NCBI GenBank assembly: GCA_013824755.1
Contig: PNOJ01000004.1
Coordinates: 1 to 56,946 of the forward strand
DNA: 56,946 nucleotides
DNA from: Gemmatimonas sp.
GTDB taxonomy: Bacteria > Krumholzibacteriota > Krumholzibacteriia > LZORAL124-64-63
Reading direction: 5' to 3'
Of the stretch, positions 12,748 through 22,500 are shown piece by piece. Within the stretch, counting starts at the first letter, position 1; each line of letters starts with the position of its first letter. Made by a program: the position numbers and the translations under genes. The notes under the pieces were generated by a model. The model worked only from the letters and a program-made list of their open reading frames with translations, did not search any database and was not told where the DNA came from.

Positions 12748-13638
12748 TCAGCTGCCGCGGATCGCCGTGTTGGCGACCTTGAACCAGTTGATGCGGATCG
12801 TGCCGCAGACGTTGCGCAGCGTGCCGTAGGACTTGGTGCGCTCGATGATCGAGTCGGACACGCTGATCAGCGAGAACGAACCGACCAGGGGCAGGTTCTT
12901 CTCCTTCAGCAGCTGCAGCATGAAGCCCGCGCCGGCGTCGAGGTCGACCACCTTCAGCGTCGCGTTGTCCAGCACGATGTACCAGCCGTAGTCGTTGGGG
13001 CCGGGGTTCGCGCGCTGCGACTCGCTCAGGTCGTGGCGGGGCACGTAGACGAAGTTGTCCACCATCGACTGCACCTCGGGCGCGCGGTCGCCGGCGTTCG
13101 CCGGCAGCAGGGGCTGGAAGGTGCTGAACAGGCGGGCGTTCATCTCGTTGAGGTTCGTGCCCGGGGTCTCGATCTGCTGCTTGGTCAGCTTGACGATCGA
13201 CGGCAGCGTGTAGTTCGCCACCGAGTCGACGCGCGCGATCGCGCCGCCCTGACGCACGCCCATCAGGAACAGGTGCGTGGTCGTGTTGCCGGTGGCGCGG
13301 TCGGTGAACCGCTTCTGCACGCCCAGGCGCTGGCCCTGGTACTTGCCGGCGTACTCGGTCTGGAGGGCGGGACCGACCAGGAAATGCATCTGGTTGCCCT
13401 GCTTGACGATCGCCACGTCGCCGCGCGCGAAGTAGAGCGGGGGGCCGTCGACCTCGAACAGGAAGTCCGCGCTGCGGACCGTGTCGGCGCCCGCCATCAC
13501 GGCGCCCAGGGAGGCGGACAGGTAGGGATCGACCACCTTCTCCTTGCTGCAGCCGGCGAGCCCGGCCAGGATCGCGATGAGGACCATCGCCGCGAGGAGA
13601 AGCGGAGCCCGTCGCAGCACGGACGTGGCAGCAAACAT
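12748..13638 (-). CDS. Predicted lipoprotein of unknown function
   Basis: A 296-residue protein I do not recognise. The N-terminus is a lipoprotein signal: two Arg, a hydrophobic stretch, and the lipobox LAGC with the lipidated Cys at residue 30, followed by Ser-Lys, which is compatible with outer-membrane sorting. The mature part is soluble-looking, with an HLFLMGV stretch and a C-terminal FKVANTAIRGS. A later region (ISVSDSIIERTKSYGTLRNV) hints at a helix, but no family motif is visible. Start ATG 13638 is preferred over an upstream codon because GGGAGG sits six bases before it. It is monocistronic and faces pfkA across a shared terminator. Confidence 0.8.
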   Translation of the reverse strand: MFAATSVLRRAPLLLAAMVLIAILAGLAGCSKEKVVDPYLSASLGAVMAGADTVRSADFLFEVDGPPLYFARGDVAIVKQGNQMHFLVGPALQTEYAGKYQGQRLGVQKRFTDRATGNTTTHLFLMGVRQGGAIARVDSVANYTLPSIVKLTKQQIETPGTNLNEMNARLFSTFQPLLPANAGDRAPEVQSMVDNFVYVPRHDLSESQRANPGPNDYGWYIVLDNATLKVVDLDAGAGFMLQLLKEKNLPLVGSFSLISVSDSIIERTKSYGTLRNVCGTIRINWFKVANTAIRGS

Positions 13639-13731
13639 GGACAACCTCCCTTGGGGGTATCGGATCGTGCCGGTCGTCGACGGCCGGCGTATCAACCTGG
13701 ACTGGCGCTCCCGCCGCAGGACCGCGGCAGC

Positions 13732-13761
13732 AGATTACCCGCCGCCGCCGGTCATCGTCAA
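13732..13761 (-). promoter_or_regulatory. Candidate promoter of the lipoprotein gene
   Basis: On the minus strand TTGACG (13756-13761) and TAATCT (13732-13737) are 18 bp apart, about 94 bp before the ATG. The -10 matches at only three positions. The remainder of 13639-13843 shows nothing else I can support. Confidence 0.35.
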
Positions 13762-13843
13762 CACCGGGGATCGAGCCGGCATCGACATGAAATTGGCGAA
13801 CCGGGGTCGAAAAAGCAAATGCATTCCCCGGGCACGTGCCGCC

Positions 13844-14500
13844 TCAGGCGCCCCGGCGGTCCAAGGGCGGTCGGTGGTCCAGGGGCGGCAGGCGCCCGGC
13901 CCTCCCGACGAGCCCCTCCTGGTCCGGGTCGTCCCAGTCCCACAGCTCGTGGAACAGCTCCCAGTGGAGCGGCAGCAGCACGCCCGCCGCGCCGAAGAGC
14001 CGCGCGAAGCGGCGGCGGCGCTCGGCGACCGGCAGGCCGGGCAGGAACCCGCGCCGCAGGCGGCCGTCGATCGTCACGTCCCAGGCTTCCTGGAACGCCT
14101 CGGCCAGCCCCGCCGGCACCGCGGACGGCACGATCCGGCCCGCCAACACGTCGGCCACGGCCAGGAAGTGGTGGTGCAGGAATCGTTCTCCCCGCGCGGG
14201 CGCGAACGGCGGCGGGTCGGCGGGCGCCGGGGGTTCGCGCAGGTCCCAGGGCAGGGACGGCAGCGAGCCGGCGAGTTCCGCGCCGCGCTCGGCGAGGAAG
14301 TGGCCGGGGTGCCCGTAGATCTCCAAGACGCCGGGCGCTGCGAGGCGCCACCAGGGCCGCTCGTCGGGCGCGAGGTCGTCCAGGACCAGCGCCAGCTCGT
14401 GCAAGCGGTCCGTCAGGCCGTGGCGGCTGGCCGCCCCGCGCGCCAGCTCCGCGACAGCCGCGGCGTGCTCCCAGTCATCGGGTTCCACGCGCAGCAGCAC
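13844..14500 (-). CDS. Hypothetical protein encoded after the tryptophanase-type gene
   Basis: A 218-residue protein without a family I can name. It starts at GTG 14500 with a perfect AAGGAGG five bases upstream, 13 nt after the stop of the PLP lyase, so it is surely translated and cotranscribed with it. The protein is acidic and rich in Trp and Leu. It holds an HHHF stretch (about residues 109-112), a WDVTID motif near 140 and a Trp/Glu/Asp-rich WELFHELWDWDDPDQEG near 185. No signal peptide or membrane segment is seen, so it is probably cytosolic. The close link suggests a role in the same amino acid or indole/phenol metabolism, but nothing in it shows a reaction. Confidence 0.7.
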   Translation of the reverse strand: MLLRVEPDDWEHAAAVAELARGAASRHGLTDRLHELALVLDDLAPDERPWWRLAAPGVLEIYGHPGHFLAERGAELAGSLPSLPWDLREPPAPADPPPFAPARGERFLHHHFLAVADVLAGRIVPSAVPAGLAEAFQEAWDVTIDGRLRRGFLPGLPVAERRRRFARLFGAAGVLLPLHWELFHELWDWDDPDQEGLVGRAGRLPPLDHRPPLDRRGA

Positions 14501-14513
14501 GGCCGCCTCCTTC

Positions 14514-15908
14514 CTAGTCGGCGATCAGGGACCCGCCGCCGAGCGGGCGCAGGCGGGCGGTGAAATGGCGCAGCACCGGCGCCTCCTCGACGATCTCCAG
14601 GCCGCGCAGCCGCTCGCCGCACTCGCGCAACCTCCCGCAGACCTCCGCCACGTAGGCCAGGTGCGTCTCGGTGTACACGCGCCGCGGCACGGCCAGCCGC
14701 ACCAGCTCCATCGCCGGGTGCACGGTCCGGCCCGTCTCGGGGTCGGCGTGGGCGAACATCAGGCTGCCGATCTCCACGCCGCGCACACCGCCCTCGAGGT
14801 AGAGGGCGCAGGTGAACGCCTGAGCCGGGAAGGCGCTCTGCGGCAGGTGCGGCAGCAGGCGCCGCGCGTCGACATAGACGGCGTGGCCGCCGACGGGCGT
14901 CAGGATCGGCACCCCGCGCGCCTGCATCTGCTCGCCCATCCGCCGGACCTGGCCGATGCGGTAGGTCAGGTAGTCGTCGTCGAGCACCTCGCGCAGGCCC
15001 TGGGCGACCGCGGCCAGGTCGCGGCCGGCCAGGCCGCCGTAGGTGCGGAAGCCCTCGATGAGGATCAGCAGGTTGGTGATGTCGCGGGCCCAGTCGTCGT
15101 CGTTCAGGCAGAGGAAGCCGCCCATGTTCACCAGGGCGTCCTTCTTGGCGCTCATCGTGCAGCCGTCGCCGAGGGCGAAGATCTCCCGCGCGATCTCCTT
15201 GATGCTGCGGTCGCCGTAGCCGGGCTCGCGCCGCTTGATGAACCAGGCATTCTCGGCGAAGCGGCAGGCGTCGAAGATCAGGGGCACGCCCCGGCCGTGG
15301 CAGAAGGCGGAGACCTCGCGGATGTTCGCCAGCGACACGGGCTGCCCGCCGCCGCTGTTGTTGGTGATGGTGATCATGACGAAGGGGATGCGGTCGCCGT
15401 AGCGGTCGAAGGCCTCGGCGAGCTTGGCCAGCGACATGTCGCCCTTGAAGGGGTGCTCGCCCGTCGGGTCGAGCCCCTCGTCGATGACGCAGTCGAGCGC
15501 CAGCGCGCCCTGGTGTTCGACGTTGGCGCGCGTGGTGTCGAAGTGGATGTTGTTGGGCACCACCGAGCGCTTGTCCAGGCGCGTGGTGAACAGCAGGTTC
15601 TCCGCCACGCGTCCCTGGTGCGTGGGGATGACGTGGCGGTAGCCGAAGATGTCGCGGATGGTCTCCTCGAAGTCGTAGTAGTTGCGGCTGCCCGCGTAGG
15701 CCTCGTCCCCCTGCACCAGCGCGCCCCACTGGGCGTCGCTCATCGCCGAGGTGCCGCTGTCGGTCAGCAGGTCGACGTAGATCGACGAGCTCGGCAGGCC
15801 GAAGACGTTGTAGCCGGCCTTGGCCAGCGCCGCGGCGCGTTCCTCGCGGCTCACGCGGCGGACCGGCTCGACGACCTTGATGCGGTAGGGGACGAACGGC
15901 AATTCCAT
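14514..15908 (-). CDS. tnaA: Tryptophanase / tyrosine phenol-lyase family enzyme, tryptophanase-type active site
   Basis: A 464-residue PLP-dependent beta-eliminating lyase. Family hallmarks: DLLTDSGTSAMS (48-57), GDEAYAGS, PTHQGR (95-100), NNSGGGQPVS, FDACRFAENA, and SAKKDA with the PLP lysine at 256. Much of the scaffold resembles tyrosine phenol-lyase (AGYNVF, DGCTM, NMGGFLCLNDD). However, the position of the TPL phenol-binding Arg (ME-R-G) is Ile380 (VEIGS), and the TPL FFTARF is HFTARL (His448), both as in tryptophanase. I therefore favour cleavage of tryptophan to indole, pyruvate and ammonia. Start ATG 15908 follows GAGGAGG by four to five bases. A hypothetical gene follows in the same operon. 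No TnaC-like leader is visible in the 131-bp upstream gap. Confidence 0.85.
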   Translation of the reverse strand: MELPFVPYRIKVVEPVRRVSREERAAALAKAGYNVFGLPSSSIYVDLLTDSGTSAMSDAQWGALVQGDEAYAGSRNYYDFEETIRDIFGYRHVIPTHQGRVAENLLFTTRLDKRSVVPNNIHFDTTRANVEHQGALALDCVIDEGLDPTGEHPFKGDMSLAKLAEAFDRYGDRIPFVMITITNNSGGGQPVSLANIREVSAFCHGRGVPLIFDACRFAENAWFIKRREPGYGDRSIKEIAREIFALGDGCTMSAKKDALVNMGGFLCLNDDDWARDITNLLILIEGFRTYGGLAGRDLAAVAQGLREVLDDDYLTYRIGQVRRMGEQMQARGVPILTPVGGHAVYVDARRLLPHLPQSAFPAQAFTCALYLEGGVRGVEIGSLMFAHADPETGRTVHPAMELVRLAVPRRVYTETHLAYVAEVCGRLRECGERLRGLEIVEEAPVLRHFTARLRPLGGGSLIAD

Positions 15909-16039
15909 GGGTCCTCCTCGACCAGGGAGACGGCGGCGGGAGACGGCGGAAGGCCTTGCCACGCGCGGCGCGGCGGGGCATCCTGCGGGGTCGAAGGTAG
16001 CAGCCGCCGTTACGGCGAACAAGGAAAGAGGGGGCGACG

Positions 16040-16525
16040 ATGGTCCTGCCGGACCGCTGGCGACAACGCCTGCGCGAAGCGTGGCGGGCGGCGGTGGGGC
16101 CGACGCGGGATCCGCGGGCCATCGCGCGCGGCGTCGCGGCGGGCCTGCTGGTGGCGCCGACGCCGGTGCTCGGGCTGCACACCTGGATGGCCCTGGGACT
16201 CGCGACGGCGCTGCGCGCGAACCGGGCGGCGGCGCTGCTCGCCTCGAACCTCTCGAACCCGGTGACCTTCCTGCCCCTGGCGCTGCTCGACGTGCGGCTG
16301 GGCACGTGGCTGCTCGGGCGCCCGCTGCCGGAGCTGGCCGTCGACGAGATCTCGCGGGCCAGGCTGGGCGAGGCGCTGCTGGCGGCCTGGCTCGGCGCGG
16401 CCGCGCTGGGTGTCGCGCTGGCCGCGGCAGGCTACCCGGCGGCGCTGGCGGCGGCCCGACGCCGGCTCGCCGACGACGACGCGGTTCAGCCCCCGTCCTC
16501 CCCCAGCGGCGAGCGGTCCTTGTAG
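16040..16525 (+). CDS. DUF2062 family membrane protein
   Basis: A 161-residue protein. The core (residues about 27-125) matches the DUF2062 pattern: a GVAAGLLVAPTPVLGLHTWMALGLA hydrophobic hairpin, NLSNPVTFLPL, then a second pair of hydrophobic helices. The family consists of small inner-membrane proteins without an agreed function, often near sugar transferases. ATG 16040 follows AAAGAGGGGG. Its last 40 bp overlap, tail to tail, the 3' end of the giant gene on the other strand. The C-terminus is a short hydrophilic tail. Confidence 0.8.
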   Translation: MVLPDRWRQRLREAWRAAVGPTRDPRAIARGVAAGLLVAPTPVLGLHTWMALGLATALRANRAAALLASNLSNPVTFLPLALLDVRLGTWLLGRPLPELAVDEISRARLGEALLAAWLGAAALGVALAAAGYPAALAAARRRLADDDAVQPPSSPSGERSL

Positions 16526-19500
16526 CACACCAGCAGCCGATCGCCCGCCGGCGCGATCGCCCGGTAGAGGTGGCGCGGCATCTCGTTGCCGAAGAAGAGA
16601 CAGGCCAGGTCGTGCGGCCGCCCCCCGACGCCGTCGTCCGGTGTCGTGAGCGCCAGCACCGGCGGCCCGTCCGTCGGCGCCCGCAGTCCCCCGATCCCGT
16701 CGGCCTCGATGCGCCAGGCGAGCAGGAGCGGCTCGCGGACCAGGTCCGCCAGCGTGGCGCCCCCGTGGATCGCGACGAGCTCCTTCAGTCGGCGCCGCGC
16801 CACCGGCCAGGCCAGCAGCGATTCCGACCAGCCGGTCCGGGCCGCCAGGGCGATCAGCTCCGAGAGCGTCGCGGTCGGCGGCGGGGCCGCCTCCCCCAGC
16901 CAGCGCCGGTACTCGCGGGCAGCCGCCGACGGCATCAGCCCGGCGGCGGCCGGCGCGGACGGCGACGACGGCGCGGCGACGCGACGCGGGGGCGCGACCG
17001 CACCGGCGGCGGCCACGTCCAGGGCCAGGGTCAGGATCTCGAACGGACCCGGCAGCAGCAGCGGGTCGAGGCGGTGGCGCTCCACCGGCAGCCAGCCCGC
17101 CAGCGAGGCGGTCTGCGCGAGCGTGACGAAGTCGCCGCGCACCGGCGCCACCAGGTTCCAGAGACGCCCGGCGCCGCCGCGCTGCAGATCGACGATGAGG
17201 TTGACGGCCTCCGGACCGTTGGTGGTGTAGGAGGACACGACCTCGCCGCGTTCGCGCCGCCGGGCGCGGACACGGGGGCGCTCGCCGGCGAAGCGCGCGA
17301 CCAGATCCAGGATCTCCTCGCACACCTGGCGCGACTGGTCGCGCTGGTCCCGCAGGGCGATCACCTGCTGCCGGGGCGGCACCACCAGGTAGAGGTGCTC
17401 GCGCGTCTCCTGGCAGAGCATCGGGTCCACCGTCCACAGCTGCCGGCCGGCCTGGAAGCGCTGGGCGGCGCGGAAGCGCAGCGTCGTGGAGAGGTCCTGG
17501 GCCTCGAGCAGCACCAGCACCTCCTCGGCGGGCTCGCCGCGGAGGATCCCGTCGCCGGGCGGGTCGCCCAGTTCCAGGTTGTCCTGCTCCAGGATCACGT
17601 TCAGCGGCGGCAGGCCGGACCGGACGCGACGCCAGGCCAGATGGAACCTGGCCGCGGCGGCCGTGCCGGGCGCGATCACCACGATCTGCCGGTGGTCGGT
17701 CCCCGCGTCCAGCAACGACACGAGCAGGCGGGCGGCCGCTTCGGGCGCGCCGGTGCCCGTCATGCCCTCCAGGACCAGGGGCGGCGCACCGGGCGACGGC
17801 CAGTCGGCGACCGGTTCCGCATCGTCGTCGCGCCCGGCCCGTCGCGCGGCGACGGGCTTCACGTCGGGCAGGCAGCCGTCGCGCCAGGCTTCGAGCAGTT
17901 GCTCCCGCCACGCGTCGTCCTCGCGGGCCAGGGCGGCCAACAGCTCGGCCGCGGGCGTCGGGTCGGTCCCGGCGGCGAGCACGGCGGCGAACTCGTCCAG
18001 CGCGATCTCACCGTGCGACGCCGCGCCGTCGACGCACCACAGGCCGAGCATGACGCCCGCGGCGTGCACGTCGTCGTCCGACGCCGGGAACGGGACCTCC
18101 CCCGCCTCGTGACCGGACAGCTGGCGCGCCCGCTCGCGCACGGCCGCCAGGCGTCCGGAAACGAGCGAGGCCAGCGTCGCGGCGTCCCCGCGCACGCCGC
18201 AGCGGCGTCGCGGCGCGTGGAGCGCCCCGCCCGCCGCGGCGTAGACCAGCAGGGTCCGGCCGGCCGGCGCGCGCAGCGGCGAGATGGCCAGCAGCAGACG
18301 GTCCCACCAGCCGCGTTCGGTCGGGTCGAGCCACGGCCAGAGACGGAGCGGATCGGTCAGCAGGGGCGAACCCTCCAGCGCGGTCGCGGCGCCCAGCGAC
18401 GCGACGACGCGCGGCAGCAGCGCCTGGAGCCGTTCGAGCCGGTATTCGGCCTCCACCAGGGCCACCGCGGGCCGCACGCGGCGCGGCCGCGGCGTCGGTT
18501 CCCGCGCGACGCTGCGGCCGCCGACCGCCGCCGTCCAGGCGGCGACACCCAGGGCCCGGCGCACGTCCGCGGCGGGCAGGCCGCAGAGCGCTTCCACGCA
18601 GCGGGGCGGCAACGCGCCGTCCCCGCCGGGGCCGACCTCGGCGCCGGGCGGCGCCGACGCCACGCTGAACAGTCGCCGGAAGTCCCCGCCGGTCGCGCGG
18701 CGTTCGTCGCCGGCCAGCGCGCCGCACGCGGGATCCAGTTCGAGCGCGTGGTACCAGAGGCTCGTTTCGCCGCGGGCGCGCAGACGGAACCGCCGCAGCT
18801 CCTGCTCGCCGGGAGGCGGGTCCAGCAGGGCGTGGCGGCATTCGGCCGGCGGCTCCTCGGCGCGGCCCAGGCAGCAGACGAGCCATTCGTCCGGGGCGGG
18901 CGAAGCCGTCAGTTGTCGGGTGGGCTGCAGGCGCCAGCGACGACCCGCCTCGTCCAGCAGGGACGTCAGCAGTTCCTGGTGCTCGGGCGCCGTCCACACG
19001 CAAAGCGGTTCGGGTCGTGGCGCCGCCGTGCGCTCGGCCAGGGCCCGGAGCTTCTCGCGCCACAGGTGCCGCAGCAGGGCGGTGCGGTCCGCGGGCGAAG
19101 CCCAACGCTCCAGCGCCGAACCGCAGGCGGGGCAGCCCTGTGACCAGCGGAGCCAGGCCGACACCGTGGCGCAGCTCGGGCACGGCCATTGCGGGTCCGG
19201 GATGCGGCCGATCACGACCGCGGGCAGGTCCGCCAGGTCCGACATCGTCGCCTCGTCCAGGGTGTCGAGGACCAGGCCACCGGCATGTTCGAACAGACCG
19301 GACAGGTATCGGCGCCAGGAACCCGGCAGGTCCGTCGCCTGCAGGGTCATCGGCGCCTCGACCAGGTGCAGCAACGCGTGCAGGCAGGGCGCGCAGCGAC
19401 CGCCGTCGGTCGCGCCCGACGGCAGCCAGCCACCCAGATCCCCGGCCCAGATCTCCGTCGGCGGGTCCAGGGCGAGTCGCCGGACCAGCTCGGGGTCGGC

Positions 19501-22500
19501 GAGGTCGGACGGCCGGGCCCAGGTGACGGCATGCCAGCCGCCGCCAGGCGGCGAGCCGTCTGCGGCGAGCAGCGAGGGTCGTGGCGACAGCACGGCGTCG
19601 CGCAGGACCACCGCTTCGGCCGGCGGCGAATCGCTCACCACCAGCAGCCAGGCGCCGTGGTCGCCGTCTTCGCGGGCCGCGGTCACCGCGTCCGCGCAGT
19701 GGAGCCAGGCGGCCGCCGGATCGCCCAGCACGAGGCGGCGCCGGGCCGTCGGCCAGGCTTCCGGCAGACCGGTGCGTTCGCGGTCCAGGAATCCCGGCGG
19801 CAGGCCCCGCCCTTCGGCGTCGGTCCAACCCTGGATCTGCAGCCAGCCCACGACCGACTTGCGCAACGGGTCGGCGGCGCGACCGCGTCGCACCGGCGGC
19901 CGCACCGGTTCACCGTCCAGGTCGAAGACGCCGGCGCCCCACGCGCCCGCCAGGGCGGCAGCGCCGGCGGCGTCCAGCGACGAGCTGCCGTCCGCACCGA
20001 GCGGGAACGTGCGCCACCAGCGCGTGTCCCCGACCATGACGGCGCCCGCGCCCCTACCCCGCAGCGCGTGCAGTTCCAGCGCCAGCAGGGCGCGACGCTG
20101 CGCGGCGACCGCGGCGGCCTCGACGTCGCGGCGCCGCCAGGAACCGTCATCCGCGGCGTCGGCGGCGCCGTCGCCGGCGGCGGGGTCCAGGCTCGCCAAC
20201 TGGGGAACGTAGACGACGCCCCCCGCGCACCGCCTCGCGGTGTCCGCGTCGTCCCAGAAACCGTCCTGCGTCTCGACGCCGAGATCCGTGACGGGCAGGG
20301 CGGCGATCCCGCCGCGCGCCAGGGCGTGGAGGCAGGCGCCCAGCGGACCCGTCGTCGGCAGCAGCAGCCGCGCGCCGGCCGTCCCGGACAGCTGCGCGAG
20401 GCGGCGGGCGTGGGCCGCCGCGGCGGCGCCCAGGCGCACCCGCGCGTCCGGAGGCGGGCCGCCGACGGCCAGCGACAGCGGCGTCGCCGCGTCCCCGCCG
20501 CGCACGAAGACCCGGCAGGCGCCGTGGAGCGAGAGCCAGCCCCCGAGGATGGCGGCGAGGTCGCCGTCGAGGATCGGGGCGGGCGAGAGCAGCGACAGCT
20601 GGCCGGCGCCCTCGCCGGCCAGGGCGCGATGACGGGCGGCGGGTTCGTCGGCGCCGCGGCGGCGCCAGCTCCAGTTGATCACGGCGGCGTCGGCGAAGAC
20701 CCAGGCGACGGCCCGCCCGCCCAGCCCCCAGAGCCGGGCACGCGCCGCGCCGTCGCTCGGCAGATCGCCGGCCAGCCCCACGACCGCGGCGTCGCCGGCC
20801 ACGCGCTGGGCCAGTTCTGCGGCCCAACCGGACGGCCCCGTCGCCGCTTCACGGCGCGTCTGCAGGTCCAGCCAAGCGTCGTAGCGGTCGATCCAGGGAC
20901 AGGCGCCGCGCTCGCGCGGGCGCAACCGGCGGTGGTCGGCCAGGTCGCCGTTGTGGGTCGCGGCGAGTCGGCAGGCGTGGATCAGCGGCAGCAGGCCCAG
21001 GTTCGGCGTCGAGGCCATCTCCGACAGCTGGGACAGGGCCGCCTCGCGGTCGTGGAACTCGCCGCCCGCCGGCACGAGGGTCCAGGCGCCCGGTTGCCGC
21101 GACAGCGGGCCGGCGAATTCCGCCAAGCGATCGGCGCCGTCCAGGACGACGCGCCAGGCGGCGCGACGCTGACCCCAGGCTTCCAGCGCCGACGCCCGGT
21201 CGGCGGCGTGCACCAGCGCCGAGGCCGCCGCGGCCAGTTCAGGGTCGCGCGGCTCGACATGGCGGCGACCGCCCTCCGTCGTCGCGGCGGCGAAGACGCG
21301 CGGCGACGGCCGGTCCTGCAGCGGGGTCAGGGGCCAACCCTGGGGCCGCACGAGATCCGGTGGCAGGAACGACGCCACCAGCCGTGCCGCGGCGTCCCCG
21401 CGGCGGGCCAGTTCGCGGATCATGCCGCGCTGCCCGGGCTCCGCGGCCGACAGGCGCGACGAGACGCCCAGCCAGACCCGTCCCGCGCGCAGAGCGCCCG
21501 CGATCGCGACGGAAAGAGGCTCCCCGGACTCCATGGCGAAGAGCGGGTGCGGCGCCGGCGCTTCGCAGCGCTGTGCGGACAGGGAGTCCAGCACGCCGTC
21601 GTCCACGCCTCGTGACGGCAGTTCCGGCTCCAGCAGCGCTTCCACCAAACCCCGCAACTCCCAGCCGGAAAGATCGTTGCCGATGTCACCGAGCACCAGC
21701 ACACGATCGCGCGCCTCGCCCAGGTACGCGGCCACCGCCGCGGCGGATGGCCCGTCGTGCCAGCACAGCACGTCGAGAGGGCGGCTCCGGCGCCACACCA
21801 CCAGGTGACCGACGCCGCGGGCGTCGAGGGCCGCCGTGGCCCAGACCCCGTCTCGGGTCCCGATCCTTCGCTCCTGCAGCACGACCAGGGCCGCGCGACG
21901 GCGACGCTCGACCGCCGCGTCGGCGGCGACGGCTTCGAGCAGGACCAGGGCCTCGTCGTAGCGCGGGACCGGCAACGCGAAGCGGTCCAGGTTGGCGAGC
22001 AGGGAGGCGGCGGCGAGACGGGCGAGGTCGCGGCGTTCGGCGGGCGTGCCCTCCTCCCGCGCGCAGGCGGCGTAGAGGGCGGCGGCCCGCGGCGCGTCGT
22101 CCAGCGGTCCTTCGGCCAGCTGGGCGGCGAGCCAGAGCCGCTCGGCCTCCTGGACGGGACCGACCATGTGTTCGGGAGCGAGCAGGGCGTCGGCGTCGCG
22201 GGCGAGAGCGCGAACGGCGGCGTCCGCCTGCCCCCGGCGCGCGAATTCCAGGACGCGCGCGGCCAGCCGCAGGCGGACGTCGGCGGCCAGGGGCAGCGAC
22301 ACGGCCAGCAGGCCTTCCGGCGGCGGGCAGCCCGCATCGCAGGCGGCGACCAGCGCGGCCTCGAGGAAGGGCGAGGGATCGATCCGGCGCAGGTCGGCCA
22401 GTTCGCTGACGGCGGTGAGGTAGGCGGCACCGGCCGCCAGGCCCAGACGTTCGCGGGGCGGGAAGGTGCCGGGCGCCGCGACCGAGGCGCGCGCCCGGTC

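Noticed and set aside
14514-16039. TnaC-style leader peptide or attenuator before the tryptophanase-type gene
   Set aside because: No short frame with a critical Trp codon and no hairpin was seen in the 131-bp gap.
15907-19143. Long plus-strand frame of over 1,000 codons opposite the giant gene
   Set aside because: It is antisense, with Gln/Arg/Gly-biased composition and no motifs, while the minus frame has an SD-led start, Cys motifs and helicase-like motif order.
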